A DNA stretch of 64,000 nucleotides from contig JAQGBZ010000065.1 of the NCBI GenBank assembly GCA_034687125.1, positions 124,001 through 188,000 on the forward strand, written 5' to 3'. The stretch is from Neelides folsomi (lineage: Eukaryota > Arthropoda > Collembola > Neelipleona > Neelidae). This document shows positions 28,426 to 39,974 of this stretch, piece after piece. Numbering within the stretch: position 1 is the stretch's first letter; every line of letters begins with the position of its first letter. Below the pieces are notes generated by a model. It saw only the letters and a list, made by a program, of their open reading frames with translations, had not been told where the DNA came from and made no database searches. The position numbers and the translations under genes were made by a program.

Positions 28426-30445
28426 CATAAATGACTCAATTTTCAGTTATTTTGACTCGTTACAAATCAATTATTTACTTATTTAATAAATTCAACAGTT
28501 GGTATTTTGTAAAAAAAATCAGCCAAATGCAAGAAAGTTTTTTTATGAAACTTTAAATATTTTCCTTTAAACTATAATTACATTATTATTTACCTAATCA
28601 ATTTAGAACTTTAGACTTATAACTTCCTTCCCACATCACAATTATTCCAGGAAAATAGTGTAATGTTGATTGGTGATATATTTATTATTAGTTTAAAAGT
28701 GACGAAAATTATTTAGATTTCTATTTTATGACAATTCTTTATTTTTCATAATTTACCCTGTTGTTATTTATTTTGAATTCTATAAATTCAAATACCTTAT
28801 TTACTTATTTTTTTTAATTATTACATTAAAAGTTAGAAGTGAAAGTGATGCTATGTTTAACAAATACCTAATTAAACTGATGATATTTTTTATTTATAAT
28901 TACTCTATAGATTTTTTTGAAATAGGTAGTAATAGTTGGTTGTTGAGAAAGTTTCAAGTTTTGTTAAAGTGATAAAAATTATGATAAATACACATTTATT
29001 TTTAGTTATGATTTAATGAATCATAAATAATAAGCCAGCGAAATACTATTGTGATATTTAATAATGAAATGATAAATGTATAGTTAATAGATTCAAAAGT
29101 GATCCAAACCAATCATTGATAAATGATATCAAATGTCTACCAATACCGAAGTTACCATTAAATTACCACTATATGATATTTAAAAGTGTGTTGAATTTCA
29201 TTGTTTTATTTTGATGTTCATACCATTTTATGCGAATTTTAACCTTTTGGATGGAATCTCTTATAATAGGAATGATGCTGCAATCTGCAATATACCATAT
29301 GGACATACAAACAAGCATTCATTAATTCAATGCATAACTACTACCATACTCCATAATAGTTATTTGTTGGCATAATTGATCATATTTAATTTTGTGAAAA
29401 TTCATTCATTGTTATATCAGTAGTATAGTTAAGCATACTTTAAACAAATTTATTTATATTAAATAAATTACACATTTCCTTCTCTGTATTTAAGGGGTCT
29501 GGAGTGCACAATGCAAAGGATTTAATTTATTTACAAATAGAAAAATTCATTGTACATTACATGAACAAGTTATCATGTTATTCCAAACATAACTTCATAT
29601 CTAACTGGAAAATTGAGCATTAAATTCAGGTCAATTAGTAATGACCATTTAGTAATTTCATGGCAAATGAGTGTAGTGATTGAGTGAAATATTAATTGCT
29701 TCCGTTTGACCATGAACAAATGTTTATTTCCTTTTATGTGCAATTTTGGCATTACCGCGTGAGGTGTGACGCATCTCAAATATTTCCTACCACACTTCAA
29801 GTGCTCTAATTCATGCTTAATTTATTATAAACCAAATTAAGCTGGTAAGTTGATTGTTAACAATATTTGAATATTTTTACAATTTTCCGTGTTCAGTTTG
29901 AATTCCATTATTTCCAGATTCAAATATTGCATCCACAATAGATCTATAAGTCATTCATCTGAATTCATTATTTTGATTGTACACTGTGAATCAGTGAATT
30001 AACATAAGAATCCTCTTTATAAACTCATTTATTTGATCGCTCATAATCATAAATAATACATGGATTTATCTTGAGCCAGGAAATGGTATAAAGCGCCAGT
30101 GTACTTTAAATTTTACAAATTCACATGAAGTCCTTTGACCGACGACGTCAATCGGTAATTAGCACCTGTAATACCTGTTATTATTATTATTCTTGCTACT
30201 ATTACGCAACAACATTTACAAACCATTTATACATTTTTTTGTCGCTCATATACCAGTTAGATCCTTATTATGTAGGGTAGCGTAACTACTTAAATAGTAT
30301 ACCTTATATAATAATTTCTTGTTTTTTCTAAAGATTGTTCTGCATTCGTCATAGTCAGAGTATTTTGCTCGTGGTTCTTTAGCTAACTTGCGATTTTACC
30401 CATTGCATAATCAACTGGCTAGACCATTACACATTTCTCTCTAAA
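28426..30445. other. Intergenic region between the two Kunitz-type genes, no gene seen
   Basis: About 2 kb, strongly A+T-rich with many TTTATT/AATAAA-like strings and no conserved exon. The last 100 bases before the next ATG include a pyrimidine-rich leader. Confidence 0.45.
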
Positions 30446-31606
30446 ATGAAAATTTCAAACAATTGCTTCTTTCTTTTTCTTGTTTTCGGTAAGTTGAAAA
30501 ATTGTACAAAATTCCTAGTTTAACTACATGTTAAACTAAAATAACTTTTAATCTAAGATGTAAAATAATAAACTTTTAATTTCTGTTTGGTAAAAATTAT
30601 AAAATTGTTTTTTATTTTAAAGGATTTGCCTTAAGTGAAGAAGATACAATAGACCCCTGCTTCCTCATACCAGACTCAGGATCTTCTAATGGCGGTTCAG
30701 GAGCAAAAGTTGAAACAAGATTTTATTTCTCTAAAATAAACAATAAATGTTCAACTTTCCCATTCATGGGCTCAAAAGGAAATATGAATAACTTTCTCAA
30801 TGAAGAGCAATGCTTATCAAAATGTGGAAACAAAGGTAAGACATTACAAATTACAATCATATTATATGAACATTTATATAATGTATTTTAAATATTATAC
30901 AAACTATTTTCTGTGATCGTTTCAGGACACCCAGAGGTGAAAATGTATGAAAAAGCACAGAACTCTTCTACTTGTTATTACAACGGGGATTATTATAAAA
31001 TTGGGAATGAAATTCCAAAGATCTCAAAAGATAAAAGTTGCTTTCAAAGCTGCTATTGCAATGGCCATGGTTCAACTACAGAAATAACTTGTGCAAATGT
31101 TGATTGCTTCTTTCCCCGTTTCAACGAAGAAGAACTTTGTGCTCCAATTTACAAAGATGGACAATGTTGTCCAGATTCGTATTCATGTAGGAAGCAAGGT
31201 GAGAGAAATATTTTCCAATACTTGACTTATAAGTTAATCAGCAATCATAGCGCTGCAATAACTACATATTTGTACTTGTTAAATTCAATTAATTATCAAA
31301 AATATAATTTTATAATCAGGGAAACCGCCTAAAGGATTCACATGTGACTATAAAGGATTCCAATATGCTCTTGGAGAACGAATAGAAGATGGAAATGAAT
31401 ATCCATGCTTATCATGCACTTGCAATAAAAATTTCAAGGGAGAATTAACAACAGAAGGAGGAGTTTGTCGGGAAATTAATTGTGGAATCTCAATCATCTA
31501 TCAAAAACAAATTTTACGAGGATGCAAACCTAAATATTACAATTATAGTAATGGGCGACCTTCTTGTTGCCCAATTGAATGGGAGAATTGTGACAATCGG
31601 CTTTAA
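30446..31606 (+). CDS. Secreted Kunitz-like plus double VWC-type cysteine-rich protein
   Basis: Four exons: 30446..30488, 30623..30835, 30926..31198, 31320..31606; 271 codons plus stop, all introns phase 1. Exon 1 is a signal peptide (MKISNNCFFLFLVFG). Exon 2 encodes a Kunitz fold relic: DPC...TRFYFSKINNKC...GSKGNMNNFLNEEQCLSKC. The FYF/F and the N-F positions are kept, but only four of six Cys remain; Cys2 and Cys4 are gone (Cys4 is Ser in GSKG). Exons 3 and 4 each encode a von Willebrand factor C-like module, recognisable by CYYNGDYYKIGNEIP...CYCNG...CCPDSYSC and CDYKGFQYALGERI...CSCTCN...SCCPIEWENC. This is an extracellular protein; a protease-inhibitor or growth-factor-binding role is possible but not shown. 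Its position next to another Kunitz gene suggests a local cluster. Confidence 0.82.
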
Positions 31607-32187
31607 TCTCCCATTGTCAACATTTTAAATACACAATTTCCTCATTTATAATACTCTTGCATAAATATATATGTAAATCATTTCTTTACTTATAAAGACA
31701 GATATTTACTTCTATTCTAAACTTTAATTTAAAATATGTATACATTTTATGACGTGATGCTTTTTGGCAAAATAATGCAATTTCCGGTGATTTATTAAAG
31801 TTTGTTCTCAAGATTCAAAATAATCTATTTATTTTGCCATTAATGTTGACAGAAAGAATTTATCCAAGAACTTGTTATATCGTGTATTTTTAGTATAAAA
31901 AACTTAAATGTTAAATGTAATAAAATTAATTATACTATTCTTAAAATGATTTAATTACTTATTAATTTAACCTCCCTATACATCTTTTGGATAATATTAT
32001 GTACCTATTTTGAAATCTTATAATTTAAAGTTTACAATAAAGAGTCATTGAAATAAATAAAGTATAAAAACTAAAGAACCTACAAACTTAAATATGTAAA
32101 TATCTTTTAAAAGATAATGTTAAAAATCATCGAAACATCATAAAAGTTTAAAAATTCTAAAACGATTGAATAAAGCCAAAAAGATGG
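31607..32187. other. Intergenic region between convergent 3' ends
   Basis: About 580 bases of A+T-rich sequence between the Kunitz/VWC gene and TAF5, consisting of two 3' flanks. No coding exon. Confidence 0.5.
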
Positions 32188-35185
32188 TTAGCAAGGATTA
32201 AATGGTCCAGCCCCGAGAAGAATATTTCTTCTTGTAAAGTGAAGCGAAAATATTGCAGTGTTCTTTGTTTTGTATTCAGAGACCAAGAGATTATCCCCAG
32301 TAAGTTCTTTTGTATCAGGTGCAATAACTGCTCCACCTTCTTCTCCAATTGCATCCTCCGTCATCTTCGTAAAGTCCCATAGTCGAACGCATTGGTCAAA
32401 GCCGCCAGTAGCCATCAAACTCCCTTCCCGACTGAAGCAAATGGTATAAACTGTTGAGGTATGTTCAGTGAGACACGTGAGAAGTCCTCCATTGGCCATA
32501 TCCCAGACGATAACTTGACCATCCGATCCACTCGATGCAAGAAAACGTCCATCGTTCGAAAAACACAACGCTTGAATAGTTCCCTAATAAAAAGAAAATT
32601 TATAAGAAAAAATTATGGTCAACTATTAACTAAACTATTAAGATTATTATATACTCTAATATTTTTTTATAGTTAAAGAATATTAGTATATGAGAAAATT
32701 ATAGGAAAAATTCATCAATGATATCAAATTACCTTATGCCCAGTCATGAGTCTTACACAAGACCCAGAAACACAATCCCACAGGCGAACACTTTTGTCTG
32801 ACGACCCTGATGCAATGTAATTGGAATTTGGATGGAAGAGGACAGTCGTCACGTCGGAATAGTGACCTGCAAATACTCTCAGGGGCGAATAGCAGTCGGT
32901 GGCCCAAAGTCTTGCAGTTCGATCATGACCACAAGATGCAAAGTAATAACCACCATGAGGAGAAAACACGGCTTTCCAGACAGGGAACAAATGACCCTTG
33001 TACACAACAAGACACGACCATGTTTGCAAGCTCCACAAACGAATGCTGCAATCTTCAGATGAACTCAATAGAGTTGTTCTTTAAATAAATTAAAATTATT
33101 AAATATAATAATATTTAGTAATTCAAATTCCAAGCAAATATAAATGTAGATCTTACTTATCTGGGGAGAAATCAAGAGAATAAACTGGACCACTGTGGCC
33201 TTTGAGAAGTCTTGTTGATTCCGCTGTACGATCATCCATCATTCTTACAAGTACATCGTCAGATTCTCTCTCGATATCACACAACTCGCTAGCGGCTTTC
33301 AGTTTCTTCAGTTTGGTTGGAGTCAGAGACCAAATTTTGATAAGCGAATTGGCAAATCCAACGGCCATTAAAGTCCCATCTTCACTCCATTTAACTGATA
33401 TAACTCTAATTATTAAAGAAAAGAAAATAATTAAAAACAAAGCTAATTAAATAATTAAATTTAACATAAATTAAGTTTTTATTACTTTTGATCGGTATTA
33501 AGGAGAGTGTAAAAACAAATTGAAGGAAGATGTTCAGTAGATAAAGTGATCCTTTTAGCTGATTCTCGAAGTGCCTTTGCCTTTTCGATTTTATCAACAT
33601 CTCTCAATTCAGGTAAGGGCATTCGGGTAAGCGGCGGTGCATTTGGATCGTTTTTGCTCTTCTTCGATAGCAACCAATCTTTTTTGCTCTTTTTCTTTTT
33701 GCTACTCCCTCCGCTTTTCTCTCCCTGCCCACTCCCTTGGGGAGTTGCAGCAGTGTCGGTTTTTTTCTCTTGTGATTGGCTTTGCCCTTGGGCTTCTGAA
33801 CCTTCCTTTCCACCTTCTTCATCTTCCTCTTCCATTTGAACATTTTGAAGATCAGGTTCTCTGAGAAGTCCGTAATACACCTTCACTTTATTATCTAAAT
33901 TGAAAAATTTTAATTTTATTTCAAAAGACAAATTGCTTGTTTATTTTTTAAAATAGTATAAATAACATCATATGCATTATATCAAACTAAGGATTATCAA
34001 ACCTTGTTTTAATGCTTCTCCCATAAAATGTCCTGCAACAGCATTAATCGCAACTTTTCCTCTTGGAATTCCATCATAAACTTCAATGTGAATCCTGTCT
34101 TGTATAATATTTTGAACCAATTTTAGTCGCTTTTCTTGCAAAAATCGCTTTAAACTACTTTGTGCTTCTCTTGACATCCGAACATTGTACAAAGAGCTTC
34201 CCGGAGTTCCTAAAGATAATTTTGGTTATCATAATAGGCATTTTGTAATGATTACTTTTAATCATCGTAATGTAAAATAAAATAAACAAGGTTTTAATAT
34301 CAGTAATTACCTTTTGACTTTGTATTAGCCAGACTAAGTGTATGATTTCTAAATGGACTTTCTTGATTGAATAAATGCTCTTTCTTCATAATGCTACCAA
34401 GTGAGACGAGCTCCGCTTCGTGGAATGTTTCTTGCATTTTAGAAAATCTTATGAAAAATGTCTTTGCTTGAGTTTCATGTTCATTATAAACGAGCTCCAA
34501 GTACATGTGAACAAACACTGGCCAAAGAATTTGACCAATTTCGTACTGAAAATCAAAAGATTATTTTAAATATATATCTACAATTCTTTCAACATATAAA
34601 TTAATTGTCTACTACTAAAATTGTTAATATAATACCTTATAAGCGTCGAGTGAAGCATCAATAAAAATCTTGATTTGGTTATATGCATCTGTGTATTCAT
34701 CTGGATTTTCGTCGCTTGCATAAGAACTTAAAACACTATGAACATCATTTTCGGTTGATGAGCCAGCCATATCAGCATCAGTCCAGTGTGTTTCTTTCCT
34801 CAGCATTTCTTCGGTTTCCTTTTAATTAAAAGTCACAATTAAATTTTTATATGAACCTTATAAAACATAAATTTTCACATCGAAAAAGTTGTTCTTCTAT
34901 TTTTATTACCTTCAGTCGATGCTTTTTGAGGAAGTTCATGACAGCGGCCATGGCTGCTTTGTCGTTGGGATCAACAGGATTCCCTGTGGACTGTTCATAT
35001 TTGACAATGCCGAGATCATAATGGGTGTCGGATAAGGGGGGTACTAATGTCTGGTGGTCCATCCCGCTCCCACTGTCATTAAAATCCATGTCAATATTTC
35101 CTAAGGCTTCGTGAGAAGAATTCTTCGAATCTGAAGCCGAACAATCATCATCCACCGCAAAGGATGAAGAGGAATCTAAATCCAT
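32188..35185 (-). CDS. TAF5: Transcription initiation factor TFIID subunit 5
   Basis: Eight exons: 35185..34910, 34818..34636, 34545..34311, 34209..34003, 33894..33486, 33405..33157, 33078..32733, 32583..32188; 766 codons plus stop (human 800). It is a scaffold subunit of the TFIID complex, in the nucleus. Order: acidic N-terminus, LisH-like segment (AAMAAVMNFLKKHRLK), the TAF5 NTD2 helical domain (EIGQILWPVFVHMYLELV...FF...), a Lys/Ser/Gln-rich spacer in exon 5 (QGQSQSQEKK...SKKKKSKKDW), then six WD40 repeats (for example LLKGHSGPVYSLDFSPD, SSEDCSIRLWSLQTW, CGHDRTARLW, SGSSDKSVRLWD, SGSDGQVIVWDMA). The last repeat is followed by a short C-terminus. First ATG of the open frame chosen as start (MDLDSSSSF). 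Confidence 0.96.
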
Positions 35186-36051
35186 TTTAAATATAAATTA
35201 TCCGCAAGTTTTGTAATATTTTAGGTTTTTAATTTGAAAATTAACTCTTTATATTAATATAATTGTTTATTAAAATTGAGGAGCTCTTTGCTTTCGAGTC
35301 TTTGATATTATTTTAATCTTTTCGTAAAGTAAAATGCTCAATACTTGACTTCAAAGCTAGCTCAATGAGAGGACATTGTTTAGTCTCGTATGAATATTGT
35401 ATCAATATACCCTAAAGTTTCACTTTGTGCACTTTATCCTTTATCTTTAGGTGAGCGTGGTGAGTGATATGATTTTGAGCAAAGAACGAGGAGAATTACT
35501 TATAATTAATTCATTTTGTAAATGACCAAATGATGTTATGTTAAAAGAGTTAAAACAAGATCCTTTATTAAAATACAAGATACAATTCTGAGAAGTATTC
35601 TCCTTAAAATGTTTCATAAACAAACATCATTTCAACTCACGCTCACATATTATATGGATAGACATGTTACCATTTATGAGGATTTACTATACTGCGGACA
35701 TAAATATTCTCATATGGATAGAGATACCTAGATTTTATTCTACCATCATTATTCAAACTATTTTTTTTACAAATTACGTACTAGAATATAATAATGCATA
35801 AAACAATGAACTACAGACGCCATGCTCTGTAAATTATGTTAATAAATCTACAAAGTAAATGTAAGCTTTGAAGTACAAAATTTTTAAATATTAATTGATT
35901 TTGAGTATTTTCTAAAACACTTATATTACAAGTTTATTACTGGTTTAACTATTTTACTACAATTATGATAGGTTACAGGCATCAATCATAATATTTTATG
36001 ACAATGCAAAAACTTTATTCTATCATTTGACTCTTTGCGCCTAGGACTTGC
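35186..36051. other. Intergenic region TAF5 5' side / nicotinic receptor 3' side
   Basis: About 870 bases, A+T-rich. It holds the TAF5 promoter on the left and the receptor's 3' flank on the right. No exon or RNA gene is supported. Confidence 0.45.
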
Positions 36052-39000
36052 TTAGAAAGTTGGAGTATGCGGAGAAGAAAAAAGAATTGAAACCGTTGAG
36101 ACAACTGTGACTATGCAAAAGATGCAGAATAACAGTCTGTCGCAGACGAGGGCAATTTTCTTCCATTCAAGTTGATTTGCGTCGAGTTTCATTTGGTTTG
36201 TCGACCGAAGTTCGCATTTCTCCAAAGTTTGGCAAATCTTGTTTGCAATTCGGCTAAACTTCAGCTCCAGCTCTGCGGCTTCAAGAGGTCGAAGTGCTTC
36301 AAAATTGGGAGAATTCTGAGACGAGGCTTTGAACCTCGCAGCGCCCCGATGATCAAGTCGGAATTCTGGATTTAATCCCTGACAAAATTCTTAAATTATT
36401 TCAAAATTAAATAAAATGTACAAAAATACATGATCACAATTAATGCAAATATGTCTAATCTGCTAACGTCAACTAACTATAATATACAAGTAAAATGTAA
36501 GATATTTTTATAGATATATGATATAAAAGGATTCATAAGATAATATGAGTAGTGCTTATTATAAGCATATCCAGTAATGCTTATTAGGAGTTCTAATATT
36601 GTTTACTAACATTTAACTGAAGCCGTAGATCTTTAATGCATTCACTCATTTCATCCTTAGATGGTTCAGGGAATCCTTGACAGAGAAGAACTTTTGATAA
36701 AATGCGTAGTGTGAAGAATCTGAGAGCATTGGGAACCAAAACACCCCTGAAACCCCTGTGATGAATATTGAGAGTGAAGACGGCGAGGGCTGAGGCGAGC
36801 GACACGATGGAAATGCAGACACCGTAATAAAAACCTGGAATGATGAAATCTTTTGAGCAAACACCGATTCCGCTCCATCGGCTGAGATCTCACTTATCAG
36901 AGGCGTCTGTTCCGTAGGGGGAAGCGACTCTCGGATTGTCATGAGGAAAACCGTCATGGAAAGAAGCGACGAAACACCCAATGTCACTTTCTCGCCTGAT
37001 TCGCATGGAACAAAGAAGACGAGAAGAGCTGAAGAAAATAAAACTCATTAAATCCCAATCTTCGACTTCATTTATTCTTCCTTTTTATCACTTTTACTTT
37101 TTTCAAATCACCACGTCTTTCCTTTTACATTTATTTTGTTAATCAATGAGGAGCTGCTAATACTTTCCCTCTCACCACCCTACTTTGCATTTATATTACA
37201 ATTTCTTGGAGGACCCTCAGGAGCAACTCGGTCCATGTGAGAAAAACAAAATGTAAAATTGGGGGATTTTCCAGGGTTTTTATAATAAGTTTTAACCAAT
37301 TTTGACTTACTTATAATCAAACAAATTATGCTTTAATATAAATAAATAAATTACACTATTGTATTCAAATAATCTATCTTGTTTATTCAGTACCAAAATA
37401 AAAATCAATAAATGATGGCTACATACTTAATTCATAATAATAAATAATAATAAAGGTGTTACGAACGTTAAATTCTGCTCTTAACAAATAGGAGGGAGTT
37501 TATTCTTGACTAGGTTCATTGATAATTTGATAATCCTTAATGTTCCTTACATTCATGCGTAACGCGTATAAAGGATCATAAATTCAAATATTCAATCATT
37601 ATTTTAGCACCCTGTTATCCAATATTCAAATGTGAAAGGCAATTTAACCCCTTTTTATGAAAAAATTTGCATTTGGTCAAAGTTGGAATTTTCATTAGAA
37701 ACTGAGCATCTTTCAAAGTTAGTATAAAAATGTCATTTCTCCCATTCCTATACAATATATAGCGTCCATTCATGCTTTCTCTCTCAAGTGACAGAATATC
37801 TCGGCCCCTTTATTGCAATTTCATTTTTAATATTCAAAGAAATCTTTTCCAAGTCAAGCCATTTTTCTCTTTTGAAAATCTTTATTTAATAGGATCATGA
37901 TTTTTTCATAAAAATGATTCATTTTTGTTTGATTCTAATGATTTATTGGAGTTGGCAAGTACTTTATGCTTATTTGTGGCAATACATATGTACAAATAAG
38001 AATAAATTACAAAATGTTTTGCTCACCAATTCCATTTATAAGAAAGCACGGGATGATGAGATTGAACACGTAGAACATCGGACGTCGCTTCATTACAATT
38101 GTGTATTCGATTTCAGGGTATGGCTCCGGACAGCAGCTATATCTGATTTTGACATGAATGTATTTAAATGTTAATCATAACTTTATAAATAACAGATATT
38201 AAAACTTTAATATAAGTTAAATCTTATTAAATTAAATCATCTTACAAGGGAACGACTTGGTATGCCGGTCGCCTAGAGGGTTAAGGGCTATTGAACAATT
38301 AAGACCATCATTAGTAATGATGATTCAAGTAAAATATTGTTTGTTAAAATAACAGGTCAAAATTATATAATTTATTGAAATTTTACTTTTAAAAAATTGA
38401 AGCTTGGTCCCCCCTGTTCGATTATCAAAATCCCATGTTAATTCCCGTCTAATTTTTTCAATAAATTATATAATTTTGATCTGTTATTTTAACAAACAAT
38501 ATTTTATTTGAATCATCATTACTAATGATGGTCTTAATTGTCCAATAGCCCTTAACCCTCTAGGCGACCGGCATACCAAGTCGTTCCCTTGTTAGATATT
38601 TTATGATAGAAACGCTGAAAGTTTTTACGCACATAGTCACATTGCGAATGGCTTTCACTTCTAATAAATCGAATTCTCCGTTATTGTGGTAATTCGACAC
38701 GTCCGCGTCTTCATTCTCAACTTGAAGGTCCAACTAAAGTTTGAGAATTTTTAATTAAGTTAAAACTTAAATGACTATGGTCTTTTACTTGGTACCCATC
38801 AAACGTCCATGACGCCCATTTCATCCGGCAATATTGAACATCGAATGGAAAGTATCTTAATTAGAAAATCAAAATTAGTCTTTGCTTTTAGTGAAATGAG
38901 TCAAATCAAACTTCTTTGTTACAGATTACAGTGCGACATTTTTGGCAAAGTTTTCTGTAATAATTCAATAATCAAATGATCATAGAACTTTTTTAATTGA

Positions 39001-39974
39001 AAGATTAAAGATACTCACTCCACATTGATGTCACACGAAGATTTGTAAATGCCGTGGCTGGAAAATATAATTAATACTCATTTTGATCCATAAATAAATT
39101 GATTTTTTTTAAATTCAAACCTTAAACAATTGCAAGTTTTATATAAAGTACATAATTATAGTATTTTGTCTAGTTAATCCTTCTGAAAAGTCACCTTAGC
39201 CATGTGACTTGGCCTGCTGAAGTAACGATTACGTTTGTGTTAATTACAGAGGAAGCATACTGGGAATCCGCGCTATGAATACAAATACAAGAGTTCAAAG
39301 CACCAATTTAACAATTTTAAACTTTTTCTTGGATTAATCAAATTACTTGTTGTATAGGATTATATCCGGTCGCCAAACCTGTATAAAGTTTAGTTAAAAA
39401 TGAAAGGTTAATAGGAGAAAATGGGGGAAATGTATCCGAATACATCTAACCAGATAGTAAGGAATTCGAATGACTTTGATGCCACCATAATCAGATTCAT
39501 TCCATGTTAAATGTGAGTCTGTCCAAAGTTGCGTTAGCCAGCAATTTGTGGTTAAAATCTGATTTTTTTCATCCTTCAAACCCGTAAATAATATTTTAAT
39601 AATGGATAATAATGTGCATTTTTAAACTACAATAGTACAAGTTATCATTATGATAAACATTACTCGTTAAACGCTTAATTGTAGTAATAAACTTACAACA
39701 TCAATTATGTGATGAAGAGAAAGTCCAAAGGTGATTGTAAGAGCATGAGAGAAATTCATTGCCGGTCTCACCGACAAATCATATTTCTCCATTAAATTTT
39801 TCATTAATCTCACTTCTTGATCGTCCGCATTTATTATGGTTATAAATGCTTCTCGTTACAAAATAGAACAATTTCAGTCAAAGTAAAATAAACTTCCATT
39901 ACAATTAAAAATGAAGAACTTTGTCACTTACCTAGTTGTACATAAAGGTGTAGGATAACTTCTTTTAATGACAT
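36052..39974 (-). CDS. Nicotinic acetylcholine receptor subunit, alpha type
   Basis: Twelve exons: 39974..39932, 39851..39697, 39573..39451, 39378..39347, 39272..39195, 39057..39019, 38855..38789, 38733..38633, 38142..38027, 37028..36894, 36834..36611, 36378..36052; 479 codons plus stop. A pentameric cation channel subunit of the postsynaptic membrane. Signal peptide [18 protein letters not shown]..., then the ligand-binding domain with WRPDIILYN (loop A), the Cys loop C152-C166 enclosing YFPFD, WTFDG (loop B) and the vicinal pair Y-S-C216-C217-P-E-P-Y (loop C), which defines an alpha subunit. M2 follows CESGEK, with GEK at its inner mouth as in cation-selective channels; M4 starts after [12 protein letters not shown]. 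The M3-M4 loop is short (about 100 residues). A MITE lies in the intron between exons 8 and 9. The exon 8 donor is read as AT|GTGCGT because only this keeps the frame. Confidence 0.9.
38245..38592. mobile_element. Long-TIR MITE inside an intron of the nicotinic receptor gene
   Basis: Left arm from ACAAGGGAACGACTTGGTAT (38245) and right arm ending ATACCAAGTCGTTCCCTTGT (38592) are reverse complements over roughly 140 bases each, including GCCGGTCGCCTAGAGGGTTAAG, with very few mismatches. The loop is short (about 60 bases). No coding capacity. The near-identity of the arms suggests a recent insertion. Confidence 0.88.

Noticed and set aside
29573-29800. 75-codon minus-strand frame between the Kunitz genes
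   Set aside because: Composition typical of chance frames in A+T-rich DNA; no splice sites with matching neighbours.
33546-33864. Long plus-strand frames opposite TAF5 exon 5
   Set aside because: Antisense shadow of a Lys/Ser/Gln-rich low-complexity coding exon.
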